A DNA stretch of 64,000 bases from PALSA-1003 sp963791945 (GTDB lineage Bacteria; Pseudomonadota; Gammaproteobacteria; Burkholderiales; Casimicrobiaceae), in NCBI GenBank assembly GCA_963791945.1, contig CAWBUD010000002.1, forward strand, positions 3,224,001 through 3,288,000, given 5' to 3'. The notes below the pieces were generated by a model. It was not told the DNA's origin. It saw only the letters and a program-made list of their open reading frames with translations, and searched no databases. Each line of letters starts with the position of its first letter. Position 1 is the first letter of the stretch. A program made the position numbers and the translations under genes. This document shows, piece by piece, positions 8,587-18,129 of the stretch.

Positions 8587-8877
8587 CAAGATGATCGCGC
8601 CGGTGGTCCACGCTCCTCGCACTTCTGCGTTGATCACAAAATCGAAGTTCGTCGAAGGGTGAGGGATCGACGCGCGGATTTTGCCTGGCATGTGCAACTC
8701 CCCGCGCATGCGATAAGTTAGCGCTGAGAACCAACTCCGATCCAGGTCTCCCGCTCGGTCTATGGTGAGCGACCGCTTTGGAAAATAAAATTGGAGGGCT
8801 GCTGTTGGTCGAACTCGGCCCGTCAAGGTCAGAGATCATCTGCCACTGCCTGCCTGATCAAATCGCGACTGAGACAC

Positions 8878-9870
8878 ATGAATCGCTTCGCAATCCTTCT
8901 TGCCGTCGTGCTGGTGTCGTGCGGTCCTGATCATGAACCGGGACCTGGGCCCGTGTCTGCGCCGGTGGGCCCCGCCGGCCCACGCATTTCATGGCCAGCG
9001 GAGCTCCCGGTTTACGACCACATCGTGATCGTCGTAGAGGAGAACAAAGACTACGAGCAGATCGACTCCAACCCTGCCGCACCGTATATCAATGGGACGC
9101 TAAAGGCCGAGGGCGCGACATTGGTGCAGATGTACGCGGAAGAGCACAACAGCGAGGGGAACTACTTCTGGCTGTTCTCCGGCAGTGACCAGAACGTCGG
9201 ATTCAACGACCAGATCCCTTCGGTGAAGAAATCAGCCAGCAATCTGGGCGCGCAGTTGATCGGAGCGGGCCGTTCTTTCAAGGGATATTCGGAAGGTCTA
9301 CCGGAGATCGGGTCGACCGTTTCAATGAGCGGGTCCTACGCTCGCGCATGTGCTCCGTGGGTCAGCTTCGCCAACATACCCAATGGCGCGACCGCGGCGA
9401 CATCATCCAATCTGCGTTTCGACGACTTTCCCACCAATTTCCATGGCCTTCCAACCGTGGCGTTGGTGATCCCAAACCTGGTTAACGACATGCACGATGG
9501 CGTGATCCCGAGCAATATCCAGGCAGGCGATACATGGCTTCGAACGCACCTTGATGATTATTACCAGTGGGCCAAGCAGCACAACAGTCTGCTCATTGTG
9601 ACGTTCGACGAGAACGACCACACCGGCGCCGGCGGGCTCACCGACCCTGCAGCGGCGGATCCCGCAATGCGCAACCGCATCATCACTATCCTTGCTGGTG
9701 CCCAGATCAAGCGAGGCGAATATGGCGAGGGCAAAGGCGTGACTCATGTGAATCTGCTGCGCACGCTGGAAGCGATGTATGGGCTCCCGAGGTCTGGCGC
9801 CCAGCAACCGTTCGCCCTGAACGCCGGCATCGCGGACGATTTCATTCTCGCCGACATCTTCGAGCCGTGA
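8878..9870 (+). CDS. Phosphoesterase-family (alkaline phosphatase superfamily) lipoprotein
   Basis: A 330-residue protein with a lipoprotein signal: MNRFAILLAVVLVSCGPD, lipobox LVSC, modified cysteine at 15. The mature part opens with VYDHIVIVVEENKDYEQI, the metal-binding entry motif of the PF04185 phosphoesterase/acid phosphatase group, and carries LLIVTFDENDHTGAGG as the second metal site. These enzymes hydrolyse phosphate mono- or diesters (some are phospholipases C). It would act at the outer or periplasmic membrane surface. The ribosome site is weak. It follows the multicopper oxidase by 291 bases with no recognisable gene between. Confidence 0.85.
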   Translation: MNRFAILLAVVLVSCGPDHEPGPGPVSAPVGPAGPRISWPAELPVYDHIVIVVEENKDYEQIDSNPAAPYINGTLKAEGATLVQMYAEEHNSEGNYFWLFSGSDQNVGFNDQIPSVKKSASNLGAQLIGAGRSFKGYSEGLPEIGSTVSMSGSYARACAPWVSFANIPNGATAATSSNLRFDDFPTNFHGLPTVALVIPNLVNDMHDGVIPSNIQAGDTWLRTHLDDYYQWAKQHNSLLIVTFDENDHTGAGGLTDPAAADPAMRNRIITILAGAQIKRGEYGEGKGVTHVNLLRTLEAMYGLPRSGAQQPFALNAGIADDFILADIFEP

Positions 9871-10024
9871 CCTCGAAGGCTCAGCGACGGCCTGCCGGCT
9901 GTTCAACTATGGCACCGCCACGCCACGGGTACTCAGGTGGCGTCAACCATTCAGCAGAGACTCCGAAGCGCCGCAAGACTCTGAAGCGTACTGAGGCCGC
10001 GGCACGCAAATCGTAGTACGTGTG

Positions 10025-10045
10025 GGGGCTCGGCGACTGAGCCCC
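10025..10045 (+). terminator. GC-rich hairpin between phosphoesterase and hydrolase genes
   Basis: GGGGCTC, a 7-base loop, then GAGCCCC. No T-run follows, so it is either a weak terminator or an mRNA stability element for the upstream lipoprotein transcript. Confidence 0.35.
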
Positions 10046-10089
10046 GCCAAACAGACACCGACGGACGCGTCGACTACAATGGCTTCGCC

Positions 10090-11307
10090 ATGGTAGAGAA
10101 GCTCCGCGTACGCGCTGCCGATCTTCGCGGGGTCAACCGCCTGACCATCGATGGCATTGCCGGCATCGTAGACCTGGTCGAGGCGATGCATCACAACATC
10201 GCCAGCGTCCCGAAAATACGCGCCAAGCCGAAGGGGGGCCGAACCCGCGGAATCACGCGCCTGGTATACGAGAGTATTCGAGGCGTGATCGGTCTCGTCG
10301 GGCACGGTCTCGACATGCTTCTAGCCGGGCTAGAGCCTTTGCTCGGCGAACGCAGCACCTGGCCCGGACGCGAGACGCTGCTCGCGGCGCTCAACGGCGT
10401 GCTCGGCGACTACCTGGCGGCGTCGAACAACCCCTTGGCGATCACCATGCGCCTGCGTCGGGGCGGTATCGCCTTGCCGCGCGAGCGCTCGCAGCTGGCC
10501 GCGGCGATCCCGCAACCCGGCGGCAGGGTGGTCGTGCTGCTGCACGGATTGTGCATGAACGATCTGCAGTGGAAGCGCAAGGGACACGATCATGGCGCCG
10601 CGCTGGCGCGTGATCTCGCGTATACACCGGTCTACCTGCACTACAACAGCGGTCTCCATATCTCCACCAACGGACGTGCGTTCGCCGAACTCATGGAAAC
10701 CCTGGCGCAACTCTGGCCAGTGCCGTTGACCGAGCTCGTGCTCATCGGGCACAGCATGGGCGGGCTGGTCGCCCGCAGCGCCTGTCATTACGGTGCGCTG
10801 GCGCGTCAGCAATGGGTGAGGCACCTTCACAAGCTCATTTTCCTCGGTACGCCGCATCATGGAGCGCCGCTTGAGCGGGGCGGGAACTGGGTGGACACGC
10901 TGCTGAGTATCAGCAAGTACTCCGCTCCACTGGCTCGCCTTGGCAAGATCCGCAGCGCAGGTATCACCGATCTGCGGTTCGGAAACCTGGTGGATGAGGA
11001 CTGGACAAAGCACGATCGTTTTGAGCGCAGCGGCGATGTGCGCGCGGCGGTGCCGCTGCCTGAGGGTATCGCGTGTTACGCGATTGCCGGAACGACTGGC
11101 GAGAAAGCAGGCGATCTTAGCGATCGGTTGATTGGGGACGGCATCGTACCGCTCGCGAGCGCCCTGGGCCATCACAAGAATCCGCGGCTCGCCTTGACAT
11201 TCGACGAGTCGCGACAGTGGGTGGCCCGTGGCATCAACCACCTCGACCTGCTCAGCCGAGCGGAAGTCTACGCGCAGATCAGGCGCTGGCTGGCGACATC
11301 GGGTTGA
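10090..11307 (+). CDS. Alpha/beta hydrolase, lipase/PGAP1-like, with helical N-terminal extension
   Basis: A 405-residue protein. Residues 145-405 are an alpha/beta hydrolase: VVVLLHGLCMNDLQW (oxyanion-hole HG), LVLIGHSMGGLVARSA with nucleophile S222, KLIFLGTPHHGAPLERGGN as in PGAP1-like lipases, DGIVPL carrying the probable acid, and a catalytic histidine candidate in GINHLDLL near the end. The first 145 residues are helical and unlike common lipases; they may bind membrane or substrate. There is no signal peptide, so it is intracellular. Substrate is unknown, ester or lipid hydrolysis likely. Confidence 0.82.
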   Translation: MVEKLRVRAADLRGVNRLTIDGIAGIVDLVEAMHHNIASVPKIRAKPKGGRTRGITRLVYESIRGVIGLVGHGLDMLLAGLEPLLGERSTWPGRETLLAALNGVLGDYLAASNNPLAITMRLRRGGIALPRERSQLAAAIPQPGGRVVVLLHGLCMNDLQWKRKGHDHGAALARDLAYTPVYLHYNSGLHISTNGRAFAELMETLAQLWPVPLTELVLIGHSMGGLVARSACHYGALARQQWVRHLHKLIFLGTPHHGAPLERGGNWVDTLLSISKYSAPLARLGKIRSAGITDLRFGNLVDEDWTKHDRFERSGDVRAAVPLPEGIACYAIAGTTGEKAGDLSDRLIGDGIVPLASALGHHKNPRLALTFDESRQWVARGINHLDLLSRAEVYAQIRRWLATSG

Positions 11308-11413
11308 GCGCGTAAAGGGACCGGATGACTCGGTGTCCGGCGGCGCGAGTTATCGAGTCTCTGGCGGCCGGATGATTTCCCGAGACCGATGACCTTGAAC
11401 GGAGGATTGCGCA

Positions 11414-12019
11414 ATGCATGAAATCGTCACCGATGTTCTTACCTGGTCCTGGTTTTCCGAACCGCACGGATACGATTTCAATGGTTACCTGGTTCGCCAC
11501 GCCGAGGGCAACCTCTGTATCGATCCGGTACCGCCGGAAGAAGAAACCCTTGCCGCCATTGCCCGCCTCGGCGTAGCGAAGATTCTTCTCACGAACCGGA
11601 ACCACTCACGGGCAGCCAATGTGATACGCGCCCGCACTGGCGCCGGGACGTTCATTCATCCGGACGACGCCGTGCATGCTCGCAGCCAGGGCGCTGAAAT
11701 CGATGGGCCGCTGAGCGTCGGCGAGAGAGTAGGTCCGCTCACGATCGTTGGCGTCTCCGGAAAATCACCCGGAGAAATCGCGCTGCACTGGCCGGAGCGA
11801 AAGCTCTTGATCGTGGGTGACGCGGTGATCGGCAATCCGCCGGGGCATTGCGGGCTATTGCGCGAGAAGGTTATGGATGATCCCGCGCGCCTCAAGCGAA
11901 GCGTACGCAGCCTGCTCAACTCGGAATTTGACGTCCTCCTGTGTGGCGATGGGGCATCGATCCTGCATGACGCAAAAAAGCGGCTCCAGGAACTCGTGGA
12001 CACATTTCCAAGTGGGTGA
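11414..12019 (+). CDS. MBL-fold protein with degenerate metal site
   Basis: A 201-residue metallo-beta-lactamase-fold protein, recognised from the N-terminal strands (GYDFNGYLVRHAEGNLCIDP), the KILLTNRNHSRAA loop, LHWPERKLLIVGDAVIG and the C-terminal FDVLLCGDGASILHDAKKRL. The loop that should read HxHxDH is NRNHSR, so most zinc ligands are missing; only the late Asp and His remain. It is therefore either a non-hydrolytic member or one with altered metal use. A GGAGG site precedes the ATG. Confidence 0.75.
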   Translation: MHEIVTDVLTWSWFSEPHGYDFNGYLVRHAEGNLCIDPVPPEEETLAAIARLGVAKILLTNRNHSRAANVIRARTGAGTFIHPDDAVHARSQGAEIDGPLSVGERVGPLTIVGVSGKSPGEIALHWPERKLLIVGDAVIGNPPGHCGLLREKVMDDPARLKRSVRSLLNSEFDVLLCGDGASILHDAKKRLQELVDTFPSG

Positions 12020-12031
12020 CGTTCGCCGCGA

Positions 12032-13114
12032 CTACGGCATTTGATATCCCGGCGTCGACTTCGATATCGCTCGCTCCTCCTCGTCCATGTCCTCCGGGAT
12101 GCCCTCGAAGAGCGGCGTGGTCAGGTAACGCTCGCCCGTGTCGGGGAGCATCGCCAGAATCACGGAGCCTGGCTGCGCCTTCTCGGCGATTCGCATCGCG
12201 ACGCCGAACGTGGCGCCGCTTGAAATGCCGCAGAAGATTCCCTCTTTCTGCGCCAGCGCTTTAGCCCACTTGACTGCCTCCGCACCGGCGATCGGGATCA
12301 ACTCGTCGTAATAGGACTTGTCGATCGCTTCCTGCAGTACGAGCGGAATGAAGTCGGGCGTCCATCCCTGGATCGGATGCGGCTCGAACGCCGCGTGGCT
12401 GGCGGCTGGGGAGCCGTCGGCGCCGCGGGGCTGGACCTTGCCGCTGCCGACAAGCTGTGCGTTCGCCGGTTCGCTCAGGATGATCTTCGTCTCGGGACGC
12501 TCGCGGCGCAGGACGCGTGCGACTCCGGTCACCGTGCCACCGGTGCCGTAGCCGGTCACGAAATAGTCGAGGCGCTCGTCCTTGAAATCGCCAAGGATTT
12601 CACGTCCTGTCGTGGATTCGTGGATTTCGGCGTTCGCGTCGGTTTCGAACTGGCGTGCCAGAAACCAGCCGTTCGCCTTCGCGAGCTCAACCGCCTTCTG
12701 GTACATCCCGAAGCCTTTCTGGGCACGCGGCGTGAGGACGACCTTGGCGCCGAGGATGCGCATCAGCCGGCGGCGCTCGATCGAGAAGCTGTCGGCCATC
12801 GTGACGACGAGCGGATAGCCCTTCTGCGCGCAGACCATGGCGAGACCGATGCCCGTGTTGCCGCTCGTGGCCTCCACCACGGTCTGTCCGGGCTTCAGCG
12901 TCCCGTTCCGCTCGGCGGCCTCGATGATGTTGAGCGCAAGCCTGTCCTTGACCGAAGCCGCCGGATTGAAGGCCTCGGCCTTCACGTAGATGCGCACGCT
13001 TTTCGGCGCAATGTTGTTGACGCGGATGCAGGGCGTGTCTCCGACGGTGTCCAGCACGCTGTCGAAGAGACGACCGCGCCCGGTGGTGGTTCGGACTCGC
13101 GAACTCGCAGGCAT
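12032..13114 (-). CDS. cysK: Cysteine synthase (O-acetylserine sulfhydrylase), PLP-dependent
   Basis: A 360-residue fold-type II PLP enzyme making cysteine from O-acetylserine and sulfide. Visible: NPAASVKDRLALNII with the PLP lysine, EATSGNTGIGLAMVCA (substrate carboxylate loop), YGTGGTVTGVARVLR (phosphate loop) and GISSGATFGVAM near the end. A 15-20 residue insert, AQLVGSGKVQPRGADGSP, lies where shorter CysK proteins have a loop, and the C-terminus is extended (DEEERAISKSTPGYQMP). The start at 13114 has GGAG 8 bases upstream; ATGs at 13126 and 13138 are also possible. It converges on the MBL-fold gene with a 12-base gap. Confidence 0.9.
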   Translation of the reverse strand: MPASSRVRTTTGRGRLFDSVLDTVGDTPCIRVNNIAPKSVRIYVKAEAFNPAASVKDRLALNIIEAAERNGTLKPGQTVVEATSGNTGIGLAMVCAQKGYPLVVTMADSFSIERRRLMRILGAKVVLTPRAQKGFGMYQKAVELAKANGWFLARQFETDANAEIHESTTGREILGDFKDERLDYFVTGYGTGGTVTGVARVLRRERPETKIILSEPANAQLVGSGKVQPRGADGSPAASHAAFEPHPIQGWTPDFIPLVLQEAIDKSYYDELIPIAGAEAVKWAKALAQKEGIFCGISSGATFGVAMRIAEKAQPGSVILAMLPDTGERYLTTPLFEGIPEDMDEEERAISKSTPGYQMP

Positions 13115-13297
13115 CGCATTCTCCATGGGTGGGCTCATCGCGGGCACCCGAGTATTCAGGGATCGGACGCAAGGGTCAACTGCCGGGCGCCGGCGGCGAT
13201 TCCGGCGGTGGCTGGAGCCGTGCACCCGTCCGCCATCGGGCGGACAGTCTCAGGACAAGTTCCGACTGAACGCGGCCCTCTGCGGCGACCGATCGTC

Positions 13298-14353
13298 CTA
13301 GCCGAGAAAACGATACGGCGACCAGAGTCGACGCAGTTTCTTCCATCGGGCGAAGGCAAACCTGCGCGTGGCGTCACGAACGCGCATTGACCGATCGCCA
13401 CAGCGCCAGCGGAAGTCGTCGACCTCCATCGACGGGTCGATCTTCGAAAACTGTCCTGCGAATAACGCCTTGCCGAATCGGTAAAGTTCTCGATCCAATA
13501 CGTTGCGCTGCTCGAGTTCCGCGAGCGTGTTTACATATAGTTGATCGAATCGCGGCCGCTTCGTGTTTACTTTGGCCATGACATAGGTGCGCATTGGCAC
13601 ACCCAATCGGTTGGTGAGTAGGGCATAGAATTCATCGAACCGATCGGTCAAACCGACCAAGGCAAAGTGTGCCAAATTGGCTTTGGCTCGTTCCAGCATC
13701 TGGCGAGTACAGCTTCCGATATCAGCCTCGGCAAGAGCTCCGGAAAATCGCCGCACCATTCCGTTATCCGTTTCCGGGAGGCGCAGCGCATCTATCCACT
13801 GCGTGACCGACATTCGTCGCGCGAGCTCGCTGTGCGGCCCGGAATTCATATGCTTCGCAAACGCATAATAGGACACCACCCGCTCCACCGGGTCGCGCAG
13901 TAGCGTGACGCATTGCCGTAGCGGAACGATCTGCTTCGCAAGGTGCACGTCGACATGGCCATACAGGACCCTCAATCGCGTCACGTGTGGCTTGGGAAGT
14001 GCGTTGAGTCGAGCAAGAGACTCTCGATTCGGATGGAGTTTGAGCAGTTCCGGTGGTTTCAGAATGGTGCGAAATATCGAATAGAGCGATGAACCGGCGG
14101 TCTTCGGCACATGCATGAAGAGGAATGGCCCATCCCCGTTCCCGAGCGGGAGATTGCCCGGTGTGCTGGCCGCGGATTGCTTGGTGCGTTGCCGTTCGAC
14201 TTCGCGCTGCGCGCTACGGTCGTCGAAGCGCAGCGCGACGCCAGTTCCCCAGGGTGGCGTATCGTCGGTCGACAAGAATTGGGGAGCTGTTCTGTTAGCG
14301 CTCTTTAAAGTGTCGCTCAATCGAACGCGTGAGCCGATGGCTTTTTGTAACAA
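13298..14353 (-). CDS. Sulfotransferase family protein
   Basis: A 351-residue protein with PAPS-binding motifs of the Sulfotransfer_2 (heparan 2-O-sulfotransferase-like) family: FLFMHVPKTAGSSLYSIF (5'-phosphosulfate loop, about residue 77) and CVTLLRDPVERVVSYYAF (3'-phosphate loop, about residue 148). It probably transfers sulfate from PAPS to a carbohydrate. Residues 1-75 are unlike the family, and the first codon is TTG, so the true start may be further in. The nearby sequence is slightly A/T-richer than its neighbours, hinting at acquisition. Confidence 0.8.
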   Translation of the reverse strand: MLQKAIGSRVRLSDTLKSANRTAPQFLSTDDTPPWGTGVALRFDDRSAQREVERQRTKQSAASTPGNLPLGNGDGPFLFMHVPKTAGSSLYSIFRTILKPPELLKLHPNRESLARLNALPKPHVTRLRVLYGHVDVHLAKQIVPLRQCVTLLRDPVERVVSYYAFAKHMNSGPHSELARRMSVTQWIDALRLPETDNGMVRRFSGALAEADIGSCTRQMLERAKANLAHFALVGLTDRFDEFYALLTNRLGVPMRTYVMAKVNTKRPRFDQLYVNTLAELEQRNVLDRELYRFGKALFAGQFSKIDPSMEVDDFRWRCGDRSMRVRDATRRFAFARWKKLRRLWSPYRFLG

Positions 14354-14669
14354 TTTGTAGGTGCTGCACCGTCGGTAACTTCACTGTCTGGCCGTTTTTT
14401 ACCGAAGGCAGTCGATCGCATGCGACCGCTAACGATCTCGGCTTATTTAGCGATACCGCGGCCGATGGCAGACATTCGTGCACGGCTGCAGACAACCCAT
14501 CCCGGATCTTCGACGGCCCGAAAAGCGGTGGTTCGAATAGGCGAATGGCATTCATTGTTCATACCTCCTCAACGATTCGTCTTGCCCAACCCGCGGAGGG
14601 GCTATCATCGTCCCCCCAGGATGCTCGAACGGGTCGGGCGAATGGGAACTACCTCCCGGGAACAACGCC
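14354..14669. other. Intergenic region between divergent sulfotransferase and TPR genes
   Basis: 316 bases holding the 5' regions of two divergent genes. No coding similarity is seen. Runs of T/A near 14340-14400 may contain promoter boxes for the sulfotransferase gene, but no convincing -35/-10 pair was identified. Confidence 0.4.
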
Positions 14670-16028
14670 ATGCATCGCGACATCCGCGGCCTCCCCATCT
14701 CGACCGCAAGCGCCAAGGCCGCCGCCGCGTTCGATCATCTCGTCACCGGCTACCTCACCTTCCGCGCCGATACGCCCGATCGCCTCAACGCCGTGCTCGA
14801 GGCCGATCCGGATTTCGCGCTCGCCCATTGCATGAAGGGCTACTTCGCGATGCTCGCGTTCAAGCAGGCGGTCGTTCCGGTCGCCGTCGAAGAGGCGCGC
14901 ACCGCGCAGTCGCTCGCCGCCGGCGCTACCCCGCGCGAGCGCTGCCACGTCGCCGCCCTGACCGCGTGGAGCGAGGGCGAGCTCGATCGCGCAATCGCCA
15001 CGTGGGAATCGATCCTGCGTGCCGATCCGCACGATGTCGTCGCCTTCCGTCTGGCCCATTTCGTCAATTTCTGGCTGGGCCGCCCGCACGACATGGTCGA
15101 CTCCGTCGAGCGCGTGAAGCCTGCGTGGTCGGAGGACATTCCGGGCTATACATCTATACTCGCCTGCCGTTCGTTCGCACATGAGGAGGCAGGCAATTAT
15201 TTCGCGGCCGAGCCCTACGGGCGCCGCGCCATCGAGATCGACCCTGGCGATCTCTGGGCCGCGCACTCGGTCGCCCATGTCCTGGAAGAACAGGGCCGCC
15301 GCAGCGAGGGCATCCAGTGGCTCACCACGCTTGCGCCCAACTGGGAAGGCGCCCACAACCTCCAGCACCATCTCTGGTGGCACTGCGCATTGTTCAAGCT
15401 GGAGCACGGGGACCATGCCGCGGTGCTCGAGCTCTACGACACCCGCTTTCGCGACCTTGCCGCGCCGCTCACGGTCGCCTCGCCGGATGTCTACATCGAC
15501 GTGCAGAATGCGGCGTCCATCCTCTTCCGCCTGCACCGTCTCGGCGTCGATGTCGGCAACCGCTGGGAGGAACTCGCCGACAAGGCCGAGGCGCGGATCG
15601 GCGACTGCCAATCCGCTTTCACTCTGCCGCACTGGCTGATGGCACTTACCGCCACCGGCCGCACAGTCGCCGCGGAGCGCATGATCGAGGCGATGCGCGC
15701 CTTCGCCAAGGGCCGCGGCACCGTACCACCCCTCGTGCGCGACTACGTGCTGCCGATCGCCGAGGCCCAGCTCGCGCACGCCGCCGGACGCCACGCCGAG
15801 GCCGTCGCCCTGATGCGTCCGGCCATCGGCGGCATGTACCGGCTCGGCGGCAGCCACACCCAGCAGGACGTGCTCGAGCAGCTTTTCGTGGACGCCGCGC
15901 TCAAGGCCGGCAGCACCGCGGATATCCGCCTCGCCCTCGAGCGTGTCGCCGGTCGCCGGGCGATTCCGCCCGAGCGCTTCATCGGCTGGCGCGAAGCCGC
16001 CAACAAGGCAGCGATGGGGGCTACGTAA
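14670..16028 (+). CDS. TPR protein of the TTC38-like family
   Basis: A 452-residue soluble protein of helical repeats. Segments such as AVLEADPDFALAHCMKGYFA, AIATWESILRADPHDVVAFR, YGRRAIEIDPGDLWAAHSVA and HNLQHHLWWHCALFKLEHGD match the TTC38-like layout of about twelve TPR units. Members are scaffolds with no known reaction; the HHLWWH block is conserved in the family. It is followed by a CoA-transferase-type gene on the opposite strand with a 29-base gap, so the two converge. Confidence 0.8.
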   Translation: MHRDIRGLPISTASAKAAAAFDHLVTGYLTFRADTPDRLNAVLEADPDFALAHCMKGYFAMLAFKQAVVPVAVEEARTAQSLAAGATPRERCHVAALTAWSEGELDRAIATWESILRADPHDVVAFRLAHFVNFWLGRPHDMVDSVERVKPAWSEDIPGYTSILACRSFAHEEAGNYFAAEPYGRRAIEIDPGDLWAAHSVAHVLEEQGRRSEGIQWLTTLAPNWEGAHNLQHHLWWHCALFKLEHGDHAAVLELYDTRFRDLAAPLTVASPDVYIDVQNAASILFRLHRLGVDVGNRWEELADKAEARIGDCQSAFTLPHWLMALTATGRTVAAERMIEAMRAFAKGRGTVPPLVRDYVLPIAEAQLAHAAGRHAEAVALMRPAIGGMYRLGGSHTQQDVLEQLFVDAALKAGSTADIRLALERVAGRRAIPPERFIGWREAANKAAMGAT

Positions 16029-16057
16029 GGGCGATGGGGCAACATCGCGAAGATGCT

Positions 16058-17425
16058 CTACCAGGCGGGAGCAGAGCTGCCCAACTTCACTGCAGGTCGC
16101 TCCCAATGCATCGGCGCACCCGCGATCGCGACCGGGGGACGAAGCCGGCGCGCGGGTCCGAATTCCGTCGCTTCGATGGATTCGGACCACTCGTCCTCCG
16201 TCGCAGGGTCGAAGTCTCGAGTCGCTGTCTCGGCCGGCTCACTGATCAGCAGTTGCGCCGTGCGCGCGAGCGAGGTTCGCGCTTCGAATCCCCGAGCAGT
16301 GGAAGTGCGTTGCGCGAGACCGCGGACCGCGGCCGCCGCCATGAGATAGCCTGTGGCGTGATCCAGCGCCTGAACCGGGAGGGGCGACGGGCGATCTTTC
16401 CCAAACAGGCGCATTCCGGCGTCCGCGATCCCAGCGCTCATCTGCACCAGGCTGTCGAAGCCTCGTCGATTACGCCACGGACCGCTCCAGCCATACGCGT
16501 TCAGCGAAACGTCGACAAGACCGGGGCGAATGGTGCGACGTGTGCCAGCGTCCAACCCGAGCTTCTCCAGCGCGTCGGCCCGGTAGCCGTGAACGAGGAC
16601 GTCCGCGCACCGCAGCAGTTCCACGAAGATCGCCCGCTCGCTTGCATTGCGCAAATCGAGCCGGGCGCAGCGCTTGCCGAGCGTCACTTCCGGAATCACG
16701 CCCGGTTCATCCCAGGTCGGCGGGTCGATGCGCAGAACGTCGGCGCCCAAGCCCGCAAGGAAGCGTGTGGCGATGGGCCCTGCGAGGACGCGGGTCAGAT
16801 CGAGAACGCGTATCCCCCCCAGCGGCCGGTCCGGCGTGGAGGACCATCGAGAATCGCAGACGTCGTCCGTGGTTCGCGCAATCACCAGCGGCTCCCGCGA
16901 CACGCTTTCGCCCTGCGCATGCGTTGCCCACGCTGCCATCGTTCGCATCGCGGCCGCGCAGCCATTGCTCTGAACGACAGCCGTTTCGAGCGCATCCGCT
17001 GTCCAGTCGGCAACTGCGCGTGCGACCTCGGGCTTGTCGCCCGGCACGCCGAGCACCGACAATGCGGCGGCCCGATGGTGCGGCGCGTTGGTATGCAATC
17101 GGATCCAGCCGTCGGCTGTCGGGTAGTCCCCGGCAATCGGATCCCAGACCGCGGGCCGCTCCCAACCTTCCGCCCGGAGCGACCACCCGAACCATAGCGA
17201 CGAGAGGCGGCGGTTCACCGTCACGCCTGGCAGAGTCCCGAGCTTCGTGCCGACGAGCTCGGCGACGGCCGCTCCCGCTACGGCTACGGCTGCCGCCGCA
17301 AAATCGGAGACCGCGAAGACCGATGGGAGATCGCCCGATCGTGTGAAGTGCACCGCCTCCAGAATCTCCGGAGCGATCCCAAGTTCCCGCGACATCGCGG
17401 TGAGGAACTGGCGCGTTCGGACCAT
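16058..17425 (-). CDS. Family III CoA-transferase (CaiB/BaiF type)
   Basis: A 455-residue protein. The second half carries the classical class III block GGIRVLDLTRVLAGPIATRF followed by LGADVLRIDPP, then LDLRNASERAIFVELLRCAD, VLVHGYRADALEKLGL and YGWSGPWRNRRGFDSLVQMS. These enzymes move CoA between carboxylic acids through an aspartyl-CoA intermediate. The first 200 residues resemble a second, degenerate CoA-transferase half (IAGDYPTADGWIRLHTNAPH). The ATG lies 6 bases after the TfoX stop, so the two genes are probably cotranscribed. Substrate unknown. Confidence 0.82.
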   Translation of the reverse strand: MVRTRQFLTAMSRELGIAPEILEAVHFTRSGDLPSVFAVSDFAAAAVAVAGAAVAELVGTKLGTLPGVTVNRRLSSLWFGWSLRAEGWERPAVWDPIAGDYPTADGWIRLHTNAPHHRAAALSVLGVPGDKPEVARAVADWTADALETAVVQSNGCAAAMRTMAAWATHAQGESVSREPLVIARTTDDVCDSRWSSTPDRPLGGIRVLDLTRVLAGPIATRFLAGLGADVLRIDPPTWDEPGVIPEVTLGKRCARLDLRNASERAIFVELLRCADVLVHGYRADALEKLGLDAGTRRTIRPGLVDVSLNAYGWSGPWRNRRGFDSLVQMSAGIADAGMRLFGKDRPSPLPVQALDHATGYLMAAAAVRGLAQRTSTARGFEARTSLARTAQLLISEPAETATRDFDPATEDEWSESIEATEFGPARRLRPPVAIAGAPMHWERPAVKLGSSAPAW

Positions 17426-17433
17426 GAGCGGCT

Positions 17434-17799
17434 CTACTGCTTCCCCCCTTTCGTTCCGCTGCCCTTTCCGGGTTTCGCCTTTGCGGGCAGGGACAGCACG
17501 TAAGGAAGGGCTCGCCGGATCCACGCCTGCACCGCACGATCATTCAAGGCCGGATGATCGACGTAGACGTAGCCTTCCATCGTGCGGCTTTTCATCTGCA
17601 TGGGTCGAGCGCCCGGCTGGGCGAGCGCCTCGCGCTGGCCCGCCTTGCCGACACGCACCAGCAGGCCGCGACTGGACGCTCCGGCGATCAGATTGCCGTT
17701 CACCATGAATCCGATCCCACCGAACATCTTCACTTCACGGATGACGCCTGCGCCCGTCAGGGCCGCGCGCACGCTCGCAGACAGCTCCACGTCATTCAT
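17434..17799 (-). CDS. TfoX/Sxy N-terminal domain protein
   Basis: A 121-residue protein with the TfoX N-terminal fold: VREVK-type strand VIREVKMFGGIGFMVNGNLIA followed by GLLVRVGKAGQREAL, MKSRTMEGYVYVDH and a final helix ending in a Lys/Gly tail. It lacks the C-terminal TfoX domain required by competence regulators, so a regulatory role is uncertain. The start is set by GGTGAGGGAGAGCAC just before the ATG. It is the first gene of a two-gene unit with the CoA-transferase. Confidence 0.83.
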   Translation of the reverse strand: MNDVELSASVRAALTGAGVIREVKMFGGIGFMVNGNLIAGASSRGLLVRVGKAGQREALAQPGARPMQMKSRTMEGYVYVDHPALNDRAVQAWIRRALPYVLSLPAKAKPGKGSGTKGGKQ

Positions 17800-18129
17800 G
17801 TGCTCTCCCTCACCAGGTCTCCGAGCTCGAGCGCGCGCTCGATGCTCTTCCCTTTTCGACGGCGACACGCAAATGAATCGCGCTTCGGGTCGGAGATTGC
17901 CACTATCGCGCCGAGGCGTCGACCCCAGGACCGTCGATCCTGTTCGCACGATGACGGCTGGTTAGTTGCCGGGGCGGCGCGTGCATAGGTTCGGCATTCC
18001 AATGATCTCGATGGCGGCTTATGGAGACCGAAGCATGAATCGCGACCGAATGCGTCCGCGCTGGAACCTCTGGACAAGAACCCGGATCTATAATAATTAT
18101 TTCTGTGCTGCATTAAGCAGGAGGCAAAT
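17800..18129. other. Intergenic region with A/T-rich promoter-like segment
   Basis: 330 bases between divergent genes. Near the right end the composition turns A/T-rich, and a perfect TATAAT occurs at 18089-18094, 36 bases before the GTG start of the zinc-ribbon gene; no good -35 box sits at 17 bases (TGGACA is 12 away). A GCAGGAGGC ribosome site follows at 18117-18125. No coding similarity was seen in the rest. Confidence 0.45.

Noticed and set aside
9943..10305. Minus-strand 120-codon frame over the start of the lipase-like gene
   Set aside because: It overlaps the N-terminus of a supported gene and has no domain.
15317..17197. A 626-codon plus-strand frame across the TPR and CoA-transferase genes
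   Set aside because: It is Arg/Pro-rich, has no recognisable motif and lies over two clear genes in other frames.
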